DNA of 34,063 bases. Origin: Chara braunii. Taxonomy: Eukaryota; Streptophyta; Charophyceae; Charales; Characeae. Shown here piece by piece: positions 18,076 through 30,000 of the stretch. Position 1 is the stretch's first letter. Each line of letters begins with the position of its first letter. The position numbers were made by a program, and so were the translations under genes. Under the pieces are notes generated by a model. That model saw only the letters and a list, made by a program, of their open reading frames with translations, made no database searches and had not been told where the DNA came from. The stretch is taken from the NCBI GenBank assembly GCA_003427395.1, contig BFEA01000835.1, positions 390,129-424,191 on the forward strand, in the 5' to 3' direction.

Positions 18076-18219
18076 CATGCTTCATTGCTCAAGTATAGGA
18101 ATGTAGGAGGTTAGCCAACGTCCCTCAGCGTCGTGATATTCCCCTAGGATTAGACTGTGAATCTCCTCATTGTTAGGTATGCACGGTCTATGGTGCACGT
18201 CTGTCTTCTCAAACAACAG

Positions 18220-18924
18220 TTATTGTGTTACCCTGTAATCCGGAACTTCATGTGGTGCCATCTGCACCTTGTTAATTAACTGACTATAGACCGGATCACT
18301 AACGTAAGTGGATCTAATCTTCTCTTGTAACTCGGCGCCCACATCTAAGTATGTTACAATGACACCGCATAAATCAGCTCGTCTGGTTAGCGCATCAGCA
18401 ACAACGTTATATTTCCCCTTTACTGGCTTTCGTTCAAAGCCAAACTCGTTTATCTCCCCAGGCCACCTTGTCAACTTAGGTGTAATCTGGGCTTGGGTCT
18501 TTAGCTAGTGAAGTGTCTCATGGTTTGAATGCACCTTGAAATGTTGTCCTAGGAGGTAATGTTGACAGTGATTCAAGGCTTCTCTAAGAGCAAACAGCTC
18601 TCTTTTGTACATAGAAGTGACGACCTTCTCACTGGGAAGTCTACAAGACATTAACTCAACAGGTTTGTACCCATTGTCATCATTTTGTTGGAGTACAACC
18701 CTATCCCGTATTGACTAGCGTCAGTGGTCACTATAAACGGTAGACGGATCAACGATTTTCAAAACCGGGTACTCTATCAAGCACTTCTTCATATGTTTAA
18801 AGGCTGAGGTACAGTCCTTGTCCCACTTCCAGACTGTTTCCTTCCTCAACAACCTACTCAACGGAGCAGCTATTACAATAAAGTTTCGTACGAATTTGCG
18901 GTAATAGTTGGCCAGACCAAGCAA
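18220..18924 (-). pseudogene. RNase H domain of element 2, broken
   Basis: The 18924-18721 frame shows LGLANYYRKFVRNF and the end of the RT connection (KWDKDCTSAFKHMKK). After several stops and shifts, the SNHET block is visible near 18520, and 18474-18220 gives PVKGKYNVVADALTRRADL with the last catalytic Asp. As in element 1, Asn stands where the third acidic residue is expected. The domain is clearly related to, but diverged from, the same part of element 1. Confidence 0.78.
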
Positions 18925-19845
18925 CGATCATAGTTTCGTCAAAGTACGTGGTGTCGATCAGTCTCAGATTGCTATTATTTTGACGTCTTTCGGTTTAATT
19001 TTGTCTCCATGCAACACATGACCCAAATACAACAATTGACGTTAGGCCCATTCACACTTCTTTGGGTTAAACTTAAAGTTAGCTTCACGCAACTTGCTCA
19101 ATACTGACCGAAGATGTTGTTCGTGTTCCTCTAATATTTTACTGAAAATCAGAATATCATCTAAATATACAACAACGAATTTGTCCAACCAGTCACAGAA
19201 GAGTTCATTCATACATCGTTGGAAGGTAGCAAGGGCATTAGTCAACCCAAACGGCATGACCATAAATTTGTAGGGACCGTATCGAGTCCTAAAGGTTGTC
19301 TTGTGTTGATCCTCGGGCAACACCTCGATCTTATGGTAGCCTAATTCCAAATCTATCTTTCAGAAATACTTGCAACCTTGCACTCTATTCAGAAGGTCGT
19401 TTATCCGCGACAGTGGCTCTGCATTCTTTATAGTAATTACATTGAGGTCCCTATAGTCTATACACATACGCGGATCGCCTTCTTTCTTTGGCACTAACAA
19501 GATCGGTGCACCATACAGCGAGGAACTTGGTTTAATCCATTCTCTCTCTATCAACTCATGTAACTGTCTGTGCAACTCATCGAGCTTCTTGGGAAACATA
19601 TGATAGATGGGGCCCTTAGGAAACTTGTTACTGGGTTCTATATCTATCCGGTGCTTTGTTTCCCTCTCAACTACTCCACTTGGGGTCTTTCCCATATCAG
19701 CGAGATCGTTTAACGGTTTCTGCACATTGGGTGGTATGGGCACTTCCTCCTTTTTATCTTCACCAACCGGTCTCGCGTAGGAAACAAACACTTGTTCAAC
19801 AAGGTCATTCTTGACTACATGTCTGGCCAGCGCGGGGGCACTCAT
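18925..19845 (-). pseudogene. Reverse transcriptase of element 2, broken
   Basis: Two adjacent open parts on the minus strand. 19845-19360 has HRIDIEPSNKFPKGPIYHM, LYGAPILLVPKKEG and MCIDYRDLN. A stop near 19360 separates it from 19350-19042, which has MPFGLTN and the catalytic YLDD box in VVVYLDDILIFSK, ending at a stop after KKCEWA. The remainder down to 18925 is interrupted by more stops. Neighbours on both sides are in the normal gypsy order. Confidence 0.85.
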
Positions 19846-20410
19846 ACAACAAAAGAGACAACCTACTCTCTATGTCGGATGCATGAATCAAACGTAACTT
19901 CTTCTTGCCACCTGTGGGACTGGGCAGCCAGCACTCGTGCTCGCCCATCTTGATATCAACATAAGCAGCGTTGTCTCGATTTGTTTTTAATATCATGTTG
20001 AAAGGAAGGTTATCCTCCACTAAGATTGTCAGGGAGTGCAAAACTTTCTCTATCTTGCCCCCTGCCCGCAACTGGAAGTATGCCTTAACCCCTTCAACAT
20101 ATTCACACACTACCATTTTTCTATTAGCGGCCAACTTACTAATTATCGGCTCATCGAGGTTCTTCACCTTTATCCCTAAGTGCATTTTCTGCAACCCTCT
20201 TCGATTTATATAATTGTGTGTCGATCGATTGTCTGCCAACGCGCCTATCCTTTTTCTACCTACTTCTACATCTGCTATTATTAGTTGCCCCTTCGGCTTC
20301 TTCTTCATTTCGACATCACCAATGCTTACGAGGGAACCACCTAGAGAGGTTCTAACACAAGCAAACTCTGGACAACTAGCTAGGTGGGGACCTACAACAG
20401 GCTCAGTCAT
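19820..20410 (-). pseudogene. Protease domain of element 2, active site lost
   Basis: The frame resembles the element 1 protease throughout (CVRTSLGGSL, KGQLIIADVEVGRKRIGAL, VEYVEGVKAYF-like block, MGEHECWLPSPTGG). At the active site it reads LADNRSTHNYI where an aspartic protease needs D-T/S-G-A. The catalytic Asp stays but the next residues are replaced, so it should be inactive. Its end overlaps the RT frame in another register, as in element 1. Confidence 0.75.
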
Positions 20411-22560
20411 TGGGATCTTCGAACAGGAGGGTGATTTTTTGGGGCGCGCTTTTATCTTTGTGACTGAGTCCGGAGTCCTCGTAGAGGCAACTGCAATCTC
20501 TGATGGTTATTCCCTTTGGGGTATTTGTACTGTGAATAGGGAAGTATGTGGTCAATATCACCACATTTACAACATTGGCGGGTCTGGCGACGGTCATCCG
20601 AGACCTTCTCATTTATATTCATTTCTTCTCAAGGTTTGCCCTCAGCTTTCCCCGGGTGTGCTGGGTATGACCGTCAATTTCTACCTCTAACTCTACCCCC
20701 TATGAAGGAAAAACCTCTACCAGCTTGCGAGGGACCATAACCCCTACCTTCCACATAGTAGCTACCTTCACTAACACCCCTCTGGCAGCGGGTCCTCGAC
20801 CTCCACCTCGTCCTCGACCTTTTCTAACTCGGTCTCTTCCTCGTCGCCCTCCCCCACCGGCTACAACTGTTGCATAGTCCCCTCCCCGGGCTACTTAGAA
20901 CATAATATATTTGGTCATATGATAATGAATCCACACCTCCTTATTCGAAGGTGACCAGCAGATTATCCTTACGTCTATATTGTTGGATATGGTTTGATTC
21001 TTTCACCTCTTACCAGCTTGTAGGTCCCTGCAGTAGTGGCAATAGTTTGCTCTTGGAGGAATCCGGCATGGTCTACATGTATCTTACTAAGCTTTTCATA
21101 AGTCATCCCTTCTTCTTTAGTACGGGAATATACAACTGCGTCTTGAGGGGCTCTGGCAACGCTCTAGTGCAATTGTTCAAGATCTGAGCGGGGGTCGGTC
21201 CATATTTCGGACATTGCAGCAGCTCGTCCATAGTGGCTTTGAGTGCCGACGCACTCCACTTGCGGTCACTAATGTTACGGATGAGGGACTCGGTACGACG
21301 AGCTAAGTTTTTATCCTCGAAGCGGTTTTTCAAGGCTTTGAAGAAGTCCTCAATCCTAGTGCGTTGTAAGTATTACACCATCGAGGTGCATCCGACTTCC
21401 TTTACTACCAAAATAGCGAAGCTTGCTGCATATTCCACTAAGCACGAACTTGCCATAAATACGCGATCCCAATACGAAATCAATTGAGCATACAGATATG
21501 TATCCATCATCGCCTCTCAATGGAAAATATTCTCCTCCTTTTCCCAGCATATGTCAAAGGGAGCTTAAACTATCAGTACACGGGCCCAACCTTGCTGAAA
21601 AGGAAACCCATCGCCTACGAAAATTTTGGAGGCCCAGTGCCATAGATAAATTGAATCGGCGGCGGGCGGCCTTCGAAAAGGATCTGCGACCGATAGTTGG
21701 ATGTACTGGTGGTTTAACCTTCATCTTCTCCCTTTGTTCTCCTCCCTCAGACTTATCTTTTTCGCCTTTCTTTCCTTCATCCCTCATGGGACCTTTACCC
21801 TTTTTTGTCACCATCTCTATCTCCACCACCAGGACTCAACTTTGCTGAGATGGTATTAGCCAATTTTTAAGTGAAGAGGTCATCTAATTGGCGTGCGTAC
21901 AGCATTATCCTACGATCAATTTGATGGGACAATGCACTAAGGTAATTGTTTCAGGTACTCCCAAATTTCTTCTGGTGTTGCTCTACCTTTGCAATCTCTT
22001 TGTTCAACCTTTTATTTTCATTAAATTATTTATTTGTTGCGGACAACCACTTGTGATTGAGCTCGTTTTTTTTTTCTTCTATCAACAAGTTTTTCTCCTC
22101 CTGATCTTTAGCTGCTGCAAACTCTGCCACAAATCAACCCCTCTCTTCATCGGTTTGTTCCGGAAGCTTCGTCCGGTACCCAAAATTCTCCACCCAATCC
22201 AAGTTGCCAATCCGTTGGAGTCTCAGTTATCCTGCATCGCTGCTCTCTGTCACCTCCTCCCCTGCTGGTTGTTTTTTTATCTCCATTCCTCCTTTTTTTA
22301 TTTATTATTATTTTTATTTTTTATTTTTATTTTTTTCTTCTTCTTTTTTTTCTTCTTCTCTCCGTCCTCTTCTTCTTTCGCTTCTTCTTAAACTTCTAAC
22401 TATTTTTTCAACTCCTCTTCTTTCTTTTTCATTTCTTTCTCCATTTTGTTTATCTCCTCCAATTTATTTTTGACTTTTTTCTTCTCCTTCATTTTTTTTC
22501 CTCCTCCTTTTTCTTCCTCTCAACCAACTTCCGATCAATTTATGTTTGTTGTTTTGTTGT
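20411..22560 (-). pseudogene. gag: Gag of element 2, heavily decayed
   Basis: A zinc knuckle is recognisable on the minus strand at 20574-20533 (CCKCGDIDHILPYS); its last Cys has become Ser. A capsid-like fragment at 21333-21103 (NRFEDKNLARRTESL ... ALPEPLKTQLY) aligns with the element 1 gag segment around 2230-2440. Upstream, the minus strand near 22290-22560 is extremely purine-rich and codes Lys/Glu repeats like the coiled-coil N-terminus of element 1 Gag, with stops. No single frame survives. The start is approximate. Confidence 0.6.
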
Positions 22561-23598
22561 GTATGGCTGTATGGTCCCACCAGACCTCATGGTTACACTT
22601 ATCCCGCATGTCCGGTGAAATCCTAAAGGAAACAGGAATCGGATAAGGGGACTCCATAACACGGACATGACAAACGTTGCGAACATCGGTTAGCCATCCA
22701 TGGTTGTTGAAGGCACAGGTAAGTAGCCTCCACCTCCTCACCACGTAGACCTCACCCTCAACACTTAAACTATCCAATCTATATTGAAATTTGACTTATC
22801 TGAGTTTTTCCCTCCCCATAGTGTCACTACAGCTACCCTGTCAGGCTAGTGAGCAACCAGTAGCTTAAGGTCAGCCAACAAAGACCTCATAATTTTTTTA
22901 ACGATGTAGATAGAACGTTGTGCCCACTAGGATCTAAAGGTTCGCTCTCAAGACTTACAGCTCCGCACTGCGTCAGCTCCGGTACGGTCGCATACCGGTC
23001 AATATCGGTCTTAGGGCTACACGAGTTGTTTTACAAGCACTCTCCCCCATGCCCATGCTTCCTACTTTTCACGTGATACATCTAGTTGCCGAGTTTCTAT
23101 CATAGACGCAACCTACTTCATACACATATGTCTGACCAGATGTTGATATCATAAAGTGTTTTGTCCAGCAGAAGCGACACCGAGATATTGGAAGGTATTG
23201 TGACACTCATTCATTCATCAAAGAAAATGCATAACTTAGGGGGGCAATGCACTTCACTCGTGAACGTTCCTTCGATAAAACAGTTTAAAACTCCTCGACG
23301 CTCTTCGCATGCACCTCCGTAGTTATCATCCCCCTGTCTGGCCACTTCTTCTTCGGCTTACAAACCAAATTTCATACCATAAGTCTCATCTCACAAGCCT
23401 TAATTTTGCCAGCGTTAATCTATAGCGGATGCAGCGAGTACCAACTCCGTTACAAATTGCATTGAGCCTCACTGTTCGTCACCTTGAGCATACACACACA
23501 CACAAGTGCTTATCTACAGCGGAGTTCAGCAACCCAATTTTCACATCCTCATCCAAGGTAGGTGACTCTCTTTTCTCTTTATCCCCCCCCTTTTATCC

Positions 23599-23604
<6 letters not shown>
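22561..23604. other. Leader region of element 2, no gene seen
   Basis: This stretch lies between the gag remnant and the 5' LTR. No protein family is recognised. I could not identify a primer-binding site; the minus-strand sequence after the (GA)n tract is AT- and G-rich without an obvious tRNA 3' complement. Confidence 0.4.

Positions 23605-23677
<73 letters not shown>
23605..23677. repeat. (CT)n microsatellite
   Basis: About 36 CT dinucleotides abutting the 5' LTR end; a matching tract borders the 3' LTR. Leu/Ser open frames over it are artefacts. Confidence 0.97.
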
Positions 23678-23683
<6 letters not shown>

Positions 23684-24323
23684 GAGGATCTTAACTCTTA
23701 ATTCATTCGCAACTACTCAGACCTACCTCCTTCTACTAGCTACGCGGCTATGGTCGCCTTCCTTCCTTAGCACAGCATTGCCCAGCAGGGCTCTCGCGCA
23801 TGTCACTCGCAGATAGCGCATAAGCGCTTCAGCAACACCTTCACACTTCTTACGAATGAGCAATCTGCCTGAAATGTGGTTGGTCAGTCCTTATATTGAC
23901 TTGGACCGAGTTTGAACTCGTCCCAGTCTCTGTTTCCTTTTACTTGATTTGATACAGGTACCACATGCCCACAGTCTGTTTGCTTCAGAATGTCGAGGCT
24001 TGGTACCTTCTTGAATTTCCCCTTGGTGTGTTGCAGCTTGGGTTTGTCAGTCACGACTTTTCATCTATGGGATATGCCTCTTTGCCTATGAGACAAAACC
24101 TTTGCCTGTAGAATATGTCCTTTGACGTCAATACGTAACTTTTGTCTGTAGAACACGACTTTTTTTTTAGGAAGTGCCTTTTGCCCGTGACCGGGTGCAT
24201 GTTGGACTTGACCTATGGGGCACCCGACTTAGTTTTTCTGAAACTGGCTGACTTGGACCCTTTCGGCTTTAGACTTTGACCCTGAGATTCGGATTTGGGG
24301 TCTGCATCGTCGAATGCCTTTCA
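23678..24323 (-). mobile_element. 5' LTR of element 2
   Basis: Matches 14621-15339 along its length, including CTACTTGAGGATCTT at one end and the TGAAAGGCATTCG start (minus strand) at 24323. It is about 75 bases shorter, mainly because units of the 20-bp minisatellite are missing after TTTTGCCCGTG. The two LTRs show many substitutions, so the insertion is not recent. Confidence 0.82.
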
Positions 24324-24640
24324 CAATAGCTGAATCCTCTTCAGGCTGAGGACAAGGTTAAACCACCAATACCTCCACCACTACGCGGTCGCGGGGCCCT
24401 CACCACGACGTTCGGAGGCCCGCACTGCGACTCAGGCTGTTGATGAAAAGTTTCAACGGCCCCCGTCCCCTGAAAGTCGCAGTGCGTTAATGTTAACGCC
24501 CCTGCGGCCTTGTACTGGTGGAGGTGTCGGTGGTTTAGCTCGTCTCCTCTTGCCTTATAGCACTCGGTCAATTCATAGAGAAGCAATGGCAATACCTTTG
24601 TGCCCTACACTAACTCTTACATCCTATTGTGCCCTACTCT
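24324..24640. other. Flanking repeat DNA, no gene
   Basis: Starts with GCTGAATCCTCTTCAGGCTGAGGACAAGGTTAAA, nearly repeated at about 24780 (TTGAATCCTCTTCATGCAAAGGATAAGGTTAAA). A block near 24548 resembles the 90-bp repeat described below. Confidence 0.5.
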
Positions 24641-24750
24641 AACCCTTATACCTACCTACATTAGAAACTAAGTTCCTCTTCAACCCACAATCCTTGTGTT
24701 CCTAGACATTTTCTGCAATCATCTGACCAAACACGGTGTGTTTTACTTCT
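24641..24750 (+). repeat. Dispersed repeat R, copy C
   Basis: Third copy of the repeat seen at 12841 and 13962, same orientation, with TTAGAAACTAAGTTC and ATCTGACCAAACACGG retained. Confidence 0.8.
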
Positions 24751-24825
24751 GAAAATAAAATTATGTTATATGTATAGTAGTTGAATCCTCTTCATGCAAA
24801 GGATAAGGTTAAATGGTATTCGTTT

Positions 24826-25004
24826 GCCTTGTAGCACTCCGGCAATTTATAGAAAAGCAATACCAATATCATTGTAGCTTGGTTTGTTGGGTGATGCCCT
24901 TACCGTTTTTAGATTGCCTTGTAGCACTCCGCCAATTCATAGGAAAGCAATACCAATATCACTTTGGTTTGGTTTGTTGGGTGATGCTTTGACCCTTTTT
25001 AGAT
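24826..25004 (+). repeat. 90-bp tandem duplication
   Basis: Two units starting GCCTTGTAGCACTCC at 24826 and 24916, each with AAAGCAATACCAATATCA and GGTTTGTTGGGTGATGC. A diverged third relative is near 24548. Confidence 0.85.
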
Positions 25005-25372
25005 CCCTATCACCTTCCCCTGAACAAAACGCATATGTGTTGTATTCGCATAGAAAGCAACCTACATGTTGTATTTTATTTGGGGGTAGTAGTAGAATGC
25101 CCTTCCCTCCAAAAAATATTTTGGGATCAACTATTTTTTAGCCCTTTTAGAAAGCCAAAGAGGGTCAGTTGTGACTGATTCTGTGTGAGAGAGGGAGAGA
25201 GATAGAGAGATGTAGAAATCCAAAGAAACAGAGACTGACAAACACAGACAGAGAGATAGAGAGGGGGTTGCACATGTTAGATACTACCTTGAGGTAGGTA
25301 TGGCCTAATTCACCCCTTGTCTGTAAACCTTCTGCAACGCGATTGTTTTTTGTTTTTTTCCGGAAATTTTTC
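25005..25372. other. No gene; purine-rich simple stretch
   Basis: Contains a degenerate GAGA-rich stretch near 25180-25265. The Ser/Leu-rich reverse frame over it is an artefact. Confidence 0.5.
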
Positions 25373-25560
25373 ATACGTGGGTTTGGTTGGATGTCCCCTG
25401 TGTGTCCTATGAACGGAGAACGGGCGAAATTCAACGCCGTTGAACCCGTTCAAAGGGCCCGGGGGCCCCGTTACATCGCGTTTAACGCGAAAACGGGGGT
25501 GTTCCGTTCAATTTTGAAAAACGGAACCGGCGCGTTGGGCCTCGGAAACGTGGCCCTTCG
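25373..25560. repeat. GC-rich palindrome cluster
   Basis: Palindromes TTCAACGCCGTTGAA (25430-25444) and CGCGTTTAACGCG (25478-25490), and a GGGCCCGGGGGCCCC block near 25456. The GCGTTTAACGCGAA string recurs near 27489. The region is much more GC-rich than its surroundings. Confidence 0.6.
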
Positions 25561-25693
25561 CGCCCAAAAACTAAAAACAAGGCCAAACATTCCCCTCCCT
25601 CCCGAAATTCAAACTGCAAGAGGGTAAAAAGTAAGGGTCACCCCATACCCCAAGACTGTGAGCACATGTGTGTGCATGTGGGTGCAGGTCCTC

Positions 25694-25800
25694 CTTTTTT
25701 TTTTTTTTTTTTTTACAAATGCTGCAATCTGGTCGTACAGTCTCATTCCGAAGGGTCCCTACGGATTAGCAAGGACCCTTCGTGTTGCAAAGACTTGGAG
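25694..25800 (-). repeat. T-tract followed by hairpin, retroposon-like
   Basis: A T run (to ~25713) precedes a strong hairpin, CGAAGGGTCC ... GGACCCTTCG, with a 14-base loop. On the minus strand this is hairpin then A-tail, the same order as in the SINE-like family but with different sequence. A B-box-like GAATTCGAATCC lies just beyond on the minus strand near 25840. No target-site duplication found. Confidence 0.4.
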
Positions 25801-26092
25801 ACTACCTTTGTGGCCGGAGAATATATAGTCTGGATTCGAATTCAGGTCTATGGCAGTCTGTGCAGCAAAGTTATGGGTCGCTGATTTTGTGTTTTCTCGT
25901 TTTTTTTTTTTTTTCTCTTCTTTCTTTTATTTTTCTGTTTTTCTTTTCTTTTTTTATTTTTCTTCTGTTTTTTCTCGTTTTTCTTTTTTTAGGAATACGT
26001 GCAGTGGCCCTAAGGGCCTCTACTCACCACATGCACAGAAGACAAAACATATGGCGATGCATTATTCCACGTTCTAGCAGAAGATCCATTCT

Positions 26093-26446
26093 TTTTTTTT
26101 TTTTTTTTTTTTTTTTTGAAAGTCCATGGTCTTGTAGAGGCCAAGGACCACACTCCCTGTCCCTACTATCCTACCTCAGTGTGACCAGCACTCAGGACCA
26201 TCACCCTACCAGTATTGAGGGCAACTTTGACCAGACAGCAATGACAAGCACCAGGGGCGAGGTCCCACTAGCAACAGGATAGGCTAGAAACGAGTTTGTG
26301 GGGCAATTGAGTGACCCAAATCCTGCCATGCAGTACTCGTGATCCCACGGTCAGTGCAACGAAAGCTTCCCGCCTGAATCTTTTCAATCGGTTGGGGGTG
26401 TGGCCAACCCCAAATGAGGTTGGGGTCGGCCTTAACCCACTGGATA
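26093..26446 (-). mobile_element. A-tailed retroposon candidate
   Basis: On the minus strand this reads as a ~330-base element ending in a hairpin (TGGTCCTTGG/AAGACCATGG-type) and a ~25-base A-tail (T-tract 26093-26117). Near its 5' end it has a 12-bp-arm hairpin, GGCCAACCCCAA with TTGGGGTCGGCC (26403-26432). Possible target-site duplication: AGAAGATCCATTC at the tail side and AGAAGATATTC at the far side. Family and origin unknown. Confidence 0.4.
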
Positions 26447-26583
26447 GAAGATATTCAGCATTTTACTTGCTGGCGTGCAATTATCTCATTGGGTGCAACC
26501 CTCCTTCAATCACGGGTTATATGGAGGGTGTCAGGATCACTTCTGACAGAAGTCAATTTTGTTCCAAGAAAATGTGGCGGTTA

Positions 26584-27040
26584 CTTCGTTCACTGTTTTT
26601 GCAACCACCACCATCAGATCATTTGTGATCTGAGGGCTGAGAAACACTCTGTCGTGATTTCCGGTGGGAGGTCTCTGTTTCTTTTTTTTTTTTTGTTTTT
26701 TTTCTGTTTCTCAGCCCAGAAATTCGTAATGAACCTATCTGGTCGCTGCCACTCAGTGTCACACTGGATCGGCCACACTCCTATCTGACTGCTAATGGGA
26801 CCTCGCCCCAGGGGCATGGTCCCATTAGCAGACGGATTGGAGTGTGGCCGATCCAGTGTGACACTGAGTGGCAGCGGCCTAACAGGTTCATTACGAGTTT
26901 CTGGGTTGAGAAAACAGGAGAAAGGCAAAAAAAAAAAAAACAACAACAGAGAACTCCCACTGGAAATCACGGCACAATACTTCCCAGCCCTCAGATCACA
27001 AATGATCTGATGGTGGTGGTTGCAACAACAGTGAACGAAG
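26584..27040. repeat. 457-bp long inverted repeat (hairpin/foldback element)
   Basis: Left arm 26584-26802 and right arm 26818-27040 are inverted copies, close to 90% alike by eye, separated by a 15-base loop that itself pairs partly (GCCCC/GGGGC). The inner 37 bases or so (GCTGCCACTCAGTGTCACAC and onward) are identical. A T/A-tract sits at matching places in both arms. This would fold into one long hairpin if transcribed. It could be a foldback MITE or a small-RNA precursor; no terminal target-site duplication was seen. Confidence 0.85.
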
Positions 27041-27049
27041 CAGGCCAAA

Positions 27050-30000
27050 TCAGGGAGTCTACCCAACAAGATTACCTAAGCAATGCATGCCAAAAAAAAT
27101 GTTGTTTATGGTTTTGATATTTTTAAAAATACACGAAGTTATAAAAAAAAACAAAAAAAAATATTTTGTTGTACATCTTTGAAAGATCTACAACCCTATA
27201 TTTTTTACTTTTTTTTCTGTTTTTTTTTTATCCCTTAAAAAATCTTTGTGAAACCCAAAAAAAAAAGACTCATGTCATTTTTTGTTTTTGTTTTTTTCAT
27301 TGTGCTTATAGTTTTGATTTTTTTTAAATATATTAAAAGCTCAAAAAATAAAAATAAAAATATGGGGTCATAGATCTCAAAAAGATCTACGACCTCATAT
27401 TTTTTGTTTGTTTTTTCGATTATGTTTTGCGTAAGAAAAAAATCATTGCGGACCCAGTTTTTCCCCGTCCAACACACGTTTGAACGGGCGTTTAACGCGA
27501 ATTCAACGCGCGTTCAAAAATTCAACGTGGAACCCACGTTGAATCCAAAATCGGACACACAGGACGTCATTAAGATTTCTGAAATTTCTGAAATTGGTCG
27601 AGTTTTTTTGGGGCCAAAATTTATGAAAATGCACCTTTGGCTTGCTGTTTTATATGTTTTTAATTGTTTTTTTTAGGGTTTTTTTCTGTGATGGGATCGT
27701 AAGAAGTGCACTCTATAGATTGGTGTGAAGTGTTGTTAAAATGACTGTCTGGTTTTCTTATAAATGGGCCTGAAAAATGGGTGCTCGATTAACCTGCTCT
27801 CTATTTTTTCGATGCCGATTTTGCTTGGTATCTTGCTTTATAATAATTGAATAATTCTTCCCCCAACCTTCTAGTAGGGCCCACAGTGTATGCCCAATGG
27901 TTGCTAAGCGCCTTCTTTTCCAAATTGCCCAAAAAGTCGATTGCCTTAATCTATGAAAAAAAAATATCCTAAAATATTTGCGATAACTTGAAAACTTTAA
28001 AGTCAACAGTTTTTGCAATCCTAAAATAAATCATAAATAACAAAAGTTTATGTTAAACATTGTAGTGTTTGGAGAACATTATTGCAATGGTTAAAGTGAA
28101 TGGTGATAACCCGAATATGCATAAGGCTAAACAAACTTGGCAATTGCATTCAACGTAGATGAATAAGTAGTTGTAACACATAGCAAAATTCAGGGGAATG
28201 TCAAAATGATCGTATTTCTCATCGATCACTATGTATTTTTTGATACTTACAAGCGCCGCATGTTTGAACTCATAAGCAAAGTAAAAAAAGAAAGATACAA
28301 GTCGAAAAAATATTATTAGTTTTTTTAACATTATCTTGTAAAAAAAATATAAAGAAAATGGTTCATGTATCATGGGATAATAAAACCAAAGCAATACGAC
28401 AACAATATATATTCATACTGTAAACATCGTGAAATTAATTGATTGTACCGGTTGAATTCGAAGCGTTGAAATCCTAAACCTTACATTAAAGACATCTAGT
28501 ATAAAAGTTGGCAATGATCGAAGTCATAGAAACAAACAACAAAAAATATTATACACCGGCTTACAAAAAATATTAATTAGAGACTACAAAGGTCGGTAGT
28601 TGCATACCATGTGTACAATATAATCAGAGAATAACGTATAAACTTAATAAATTGTCTGCTACAAACGCATTGGAAATGGAGGTTAATATACAATCGAAAT
28701 GTCAACTGAATAAGTATCAATCCATAATATAATATTGAACTAAAATTGTAGACCCGACCGTTACCCTATGTATATACAATAGATGATCAATACATTTCTT
28801 CATCCTTTTGCAGTCGTACATCCATAAAACAATTACCCACTAAACCTAAATTGAAAGTTGTAAACCCTACGTTACACAATGATAATCGTTGCATAACTGA
28901 CAAATAAATGTGCAGTGAGACAAACATGAAATCAAATCTTATATTCATCAGCCACCAAAACACCACAAACAACAATTTACAAATGTTGAGAATAACTATT
29001 ATAACTACCTCTAAAATGAAGACTCTTTTACTAAACATGATAGTCACATGCTACTAATACAGTAAAAATGAACTGAATAGCAAATTATAAATGTGAAGAG
29101 CATGACCCGTAATAATGCACATAAGTTAAACTCTAAGTCCCTAACAAAAAATCAGCACACACAAGCCTAAACTTTATATTTTGTACAATGGGTCGGTGAT
29201 ATTTTTTTCCACGATGTTGTAGTTGTGCTCTTGCAACATAACACTGAAGGTTATTAGATCGAACTATCGAATTATAATCGTCTTAGAAGGTAGTGATACT
29301 CAAGTATCATTGACATACATACTCCACCTGCAATAAAATATTTAAAGTTTTTCAGTTATTCTGGATTTCACTCGTCAATTGGAAGACAATTTGTCTTCTC
29401 TAATATGTGGTTGACATCAAGTAGGCAGAGTAGGAAAAACGTTTTTTTCAGTCATCAAAGAGAGTCTTTGAGAGTATGATTTAAGGAAGAAGATGGAACT
29501 GTACTTGCAAGTGTCTCCACTTTGAGTGAAGAGTTCATGATACCAAGAATGGGAAGGCAGGGGAGTATAGGGGAGGAGAGGTGTTTGTGTTGAAACAAGC
29601 GCGATCCTATATAAATGTGTAATGATGCGTTCAGAGAAAGAGGTATGGTTGTGGGAATCATAGGGAAAATATTTTTTTGCGGAGCATGACACTTGAAATT
29701 ACCAGAAAAAGAGGTGTAGTGAGGTATTCACGAGGTTGTCAGAAATAAGTTTTGCTCACATACTTGTAGGACATCTAGTACGATGTTAGTGGATAATATT
29801 TTTCGCACACCTTAGTGTAGTAATTTGTAAAAGGTTTTGTCAATGCAAGTTTTTTTATGATGGCAATAATTTGTGCACTCAATAATACTCGAACGAAATA
29901 TAACGTCAGAAAGCGGGGAAAGATGAGAGGTGATAAGTCGAATCATCTATAGTGAATATTATGTCTATCCATATGTTAATGTGACATTCGAAAGATTATG

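Larger units (their letters stand above)
14621..24323 (-). mobile_element. Element 2: degenerate Ty3/gypsy chromovirus with two LTRs
   Basis: Two similar segments in the same orientation (14621-15339 and 23678-24323) flank minus-strand gag, protease, RT, RNase H, integrase and chromodomain remnants. This is the layout of an LTR retrotransposon read on the minus strand, 5' LTR on the right. All genes are broken. About 1.6 kb of other DNA lies between the chromodomain end (~16940) and the 3' LTR, including a SINE with its own target-site duplication, so later insertions have occurred. Target-site duplications of the element itself are not resolved because of the N gap. Confidence 0.82.

Noticed and set aside
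28053-29047. Hydrophobic minus-strand frames as membrane-protein genes
   Set aside because: Phe/Ile/Leu richness is expected from AT-rich DNA; no conserved motif, and the shared IMFSK is only five residues.
29417-29692. Promoter with TATATA and a small gene on the minus strand
   Set aside because: A TATA-like string is common in AT-rich DNA; the frames downstream overlap each other in two registers with no family match.
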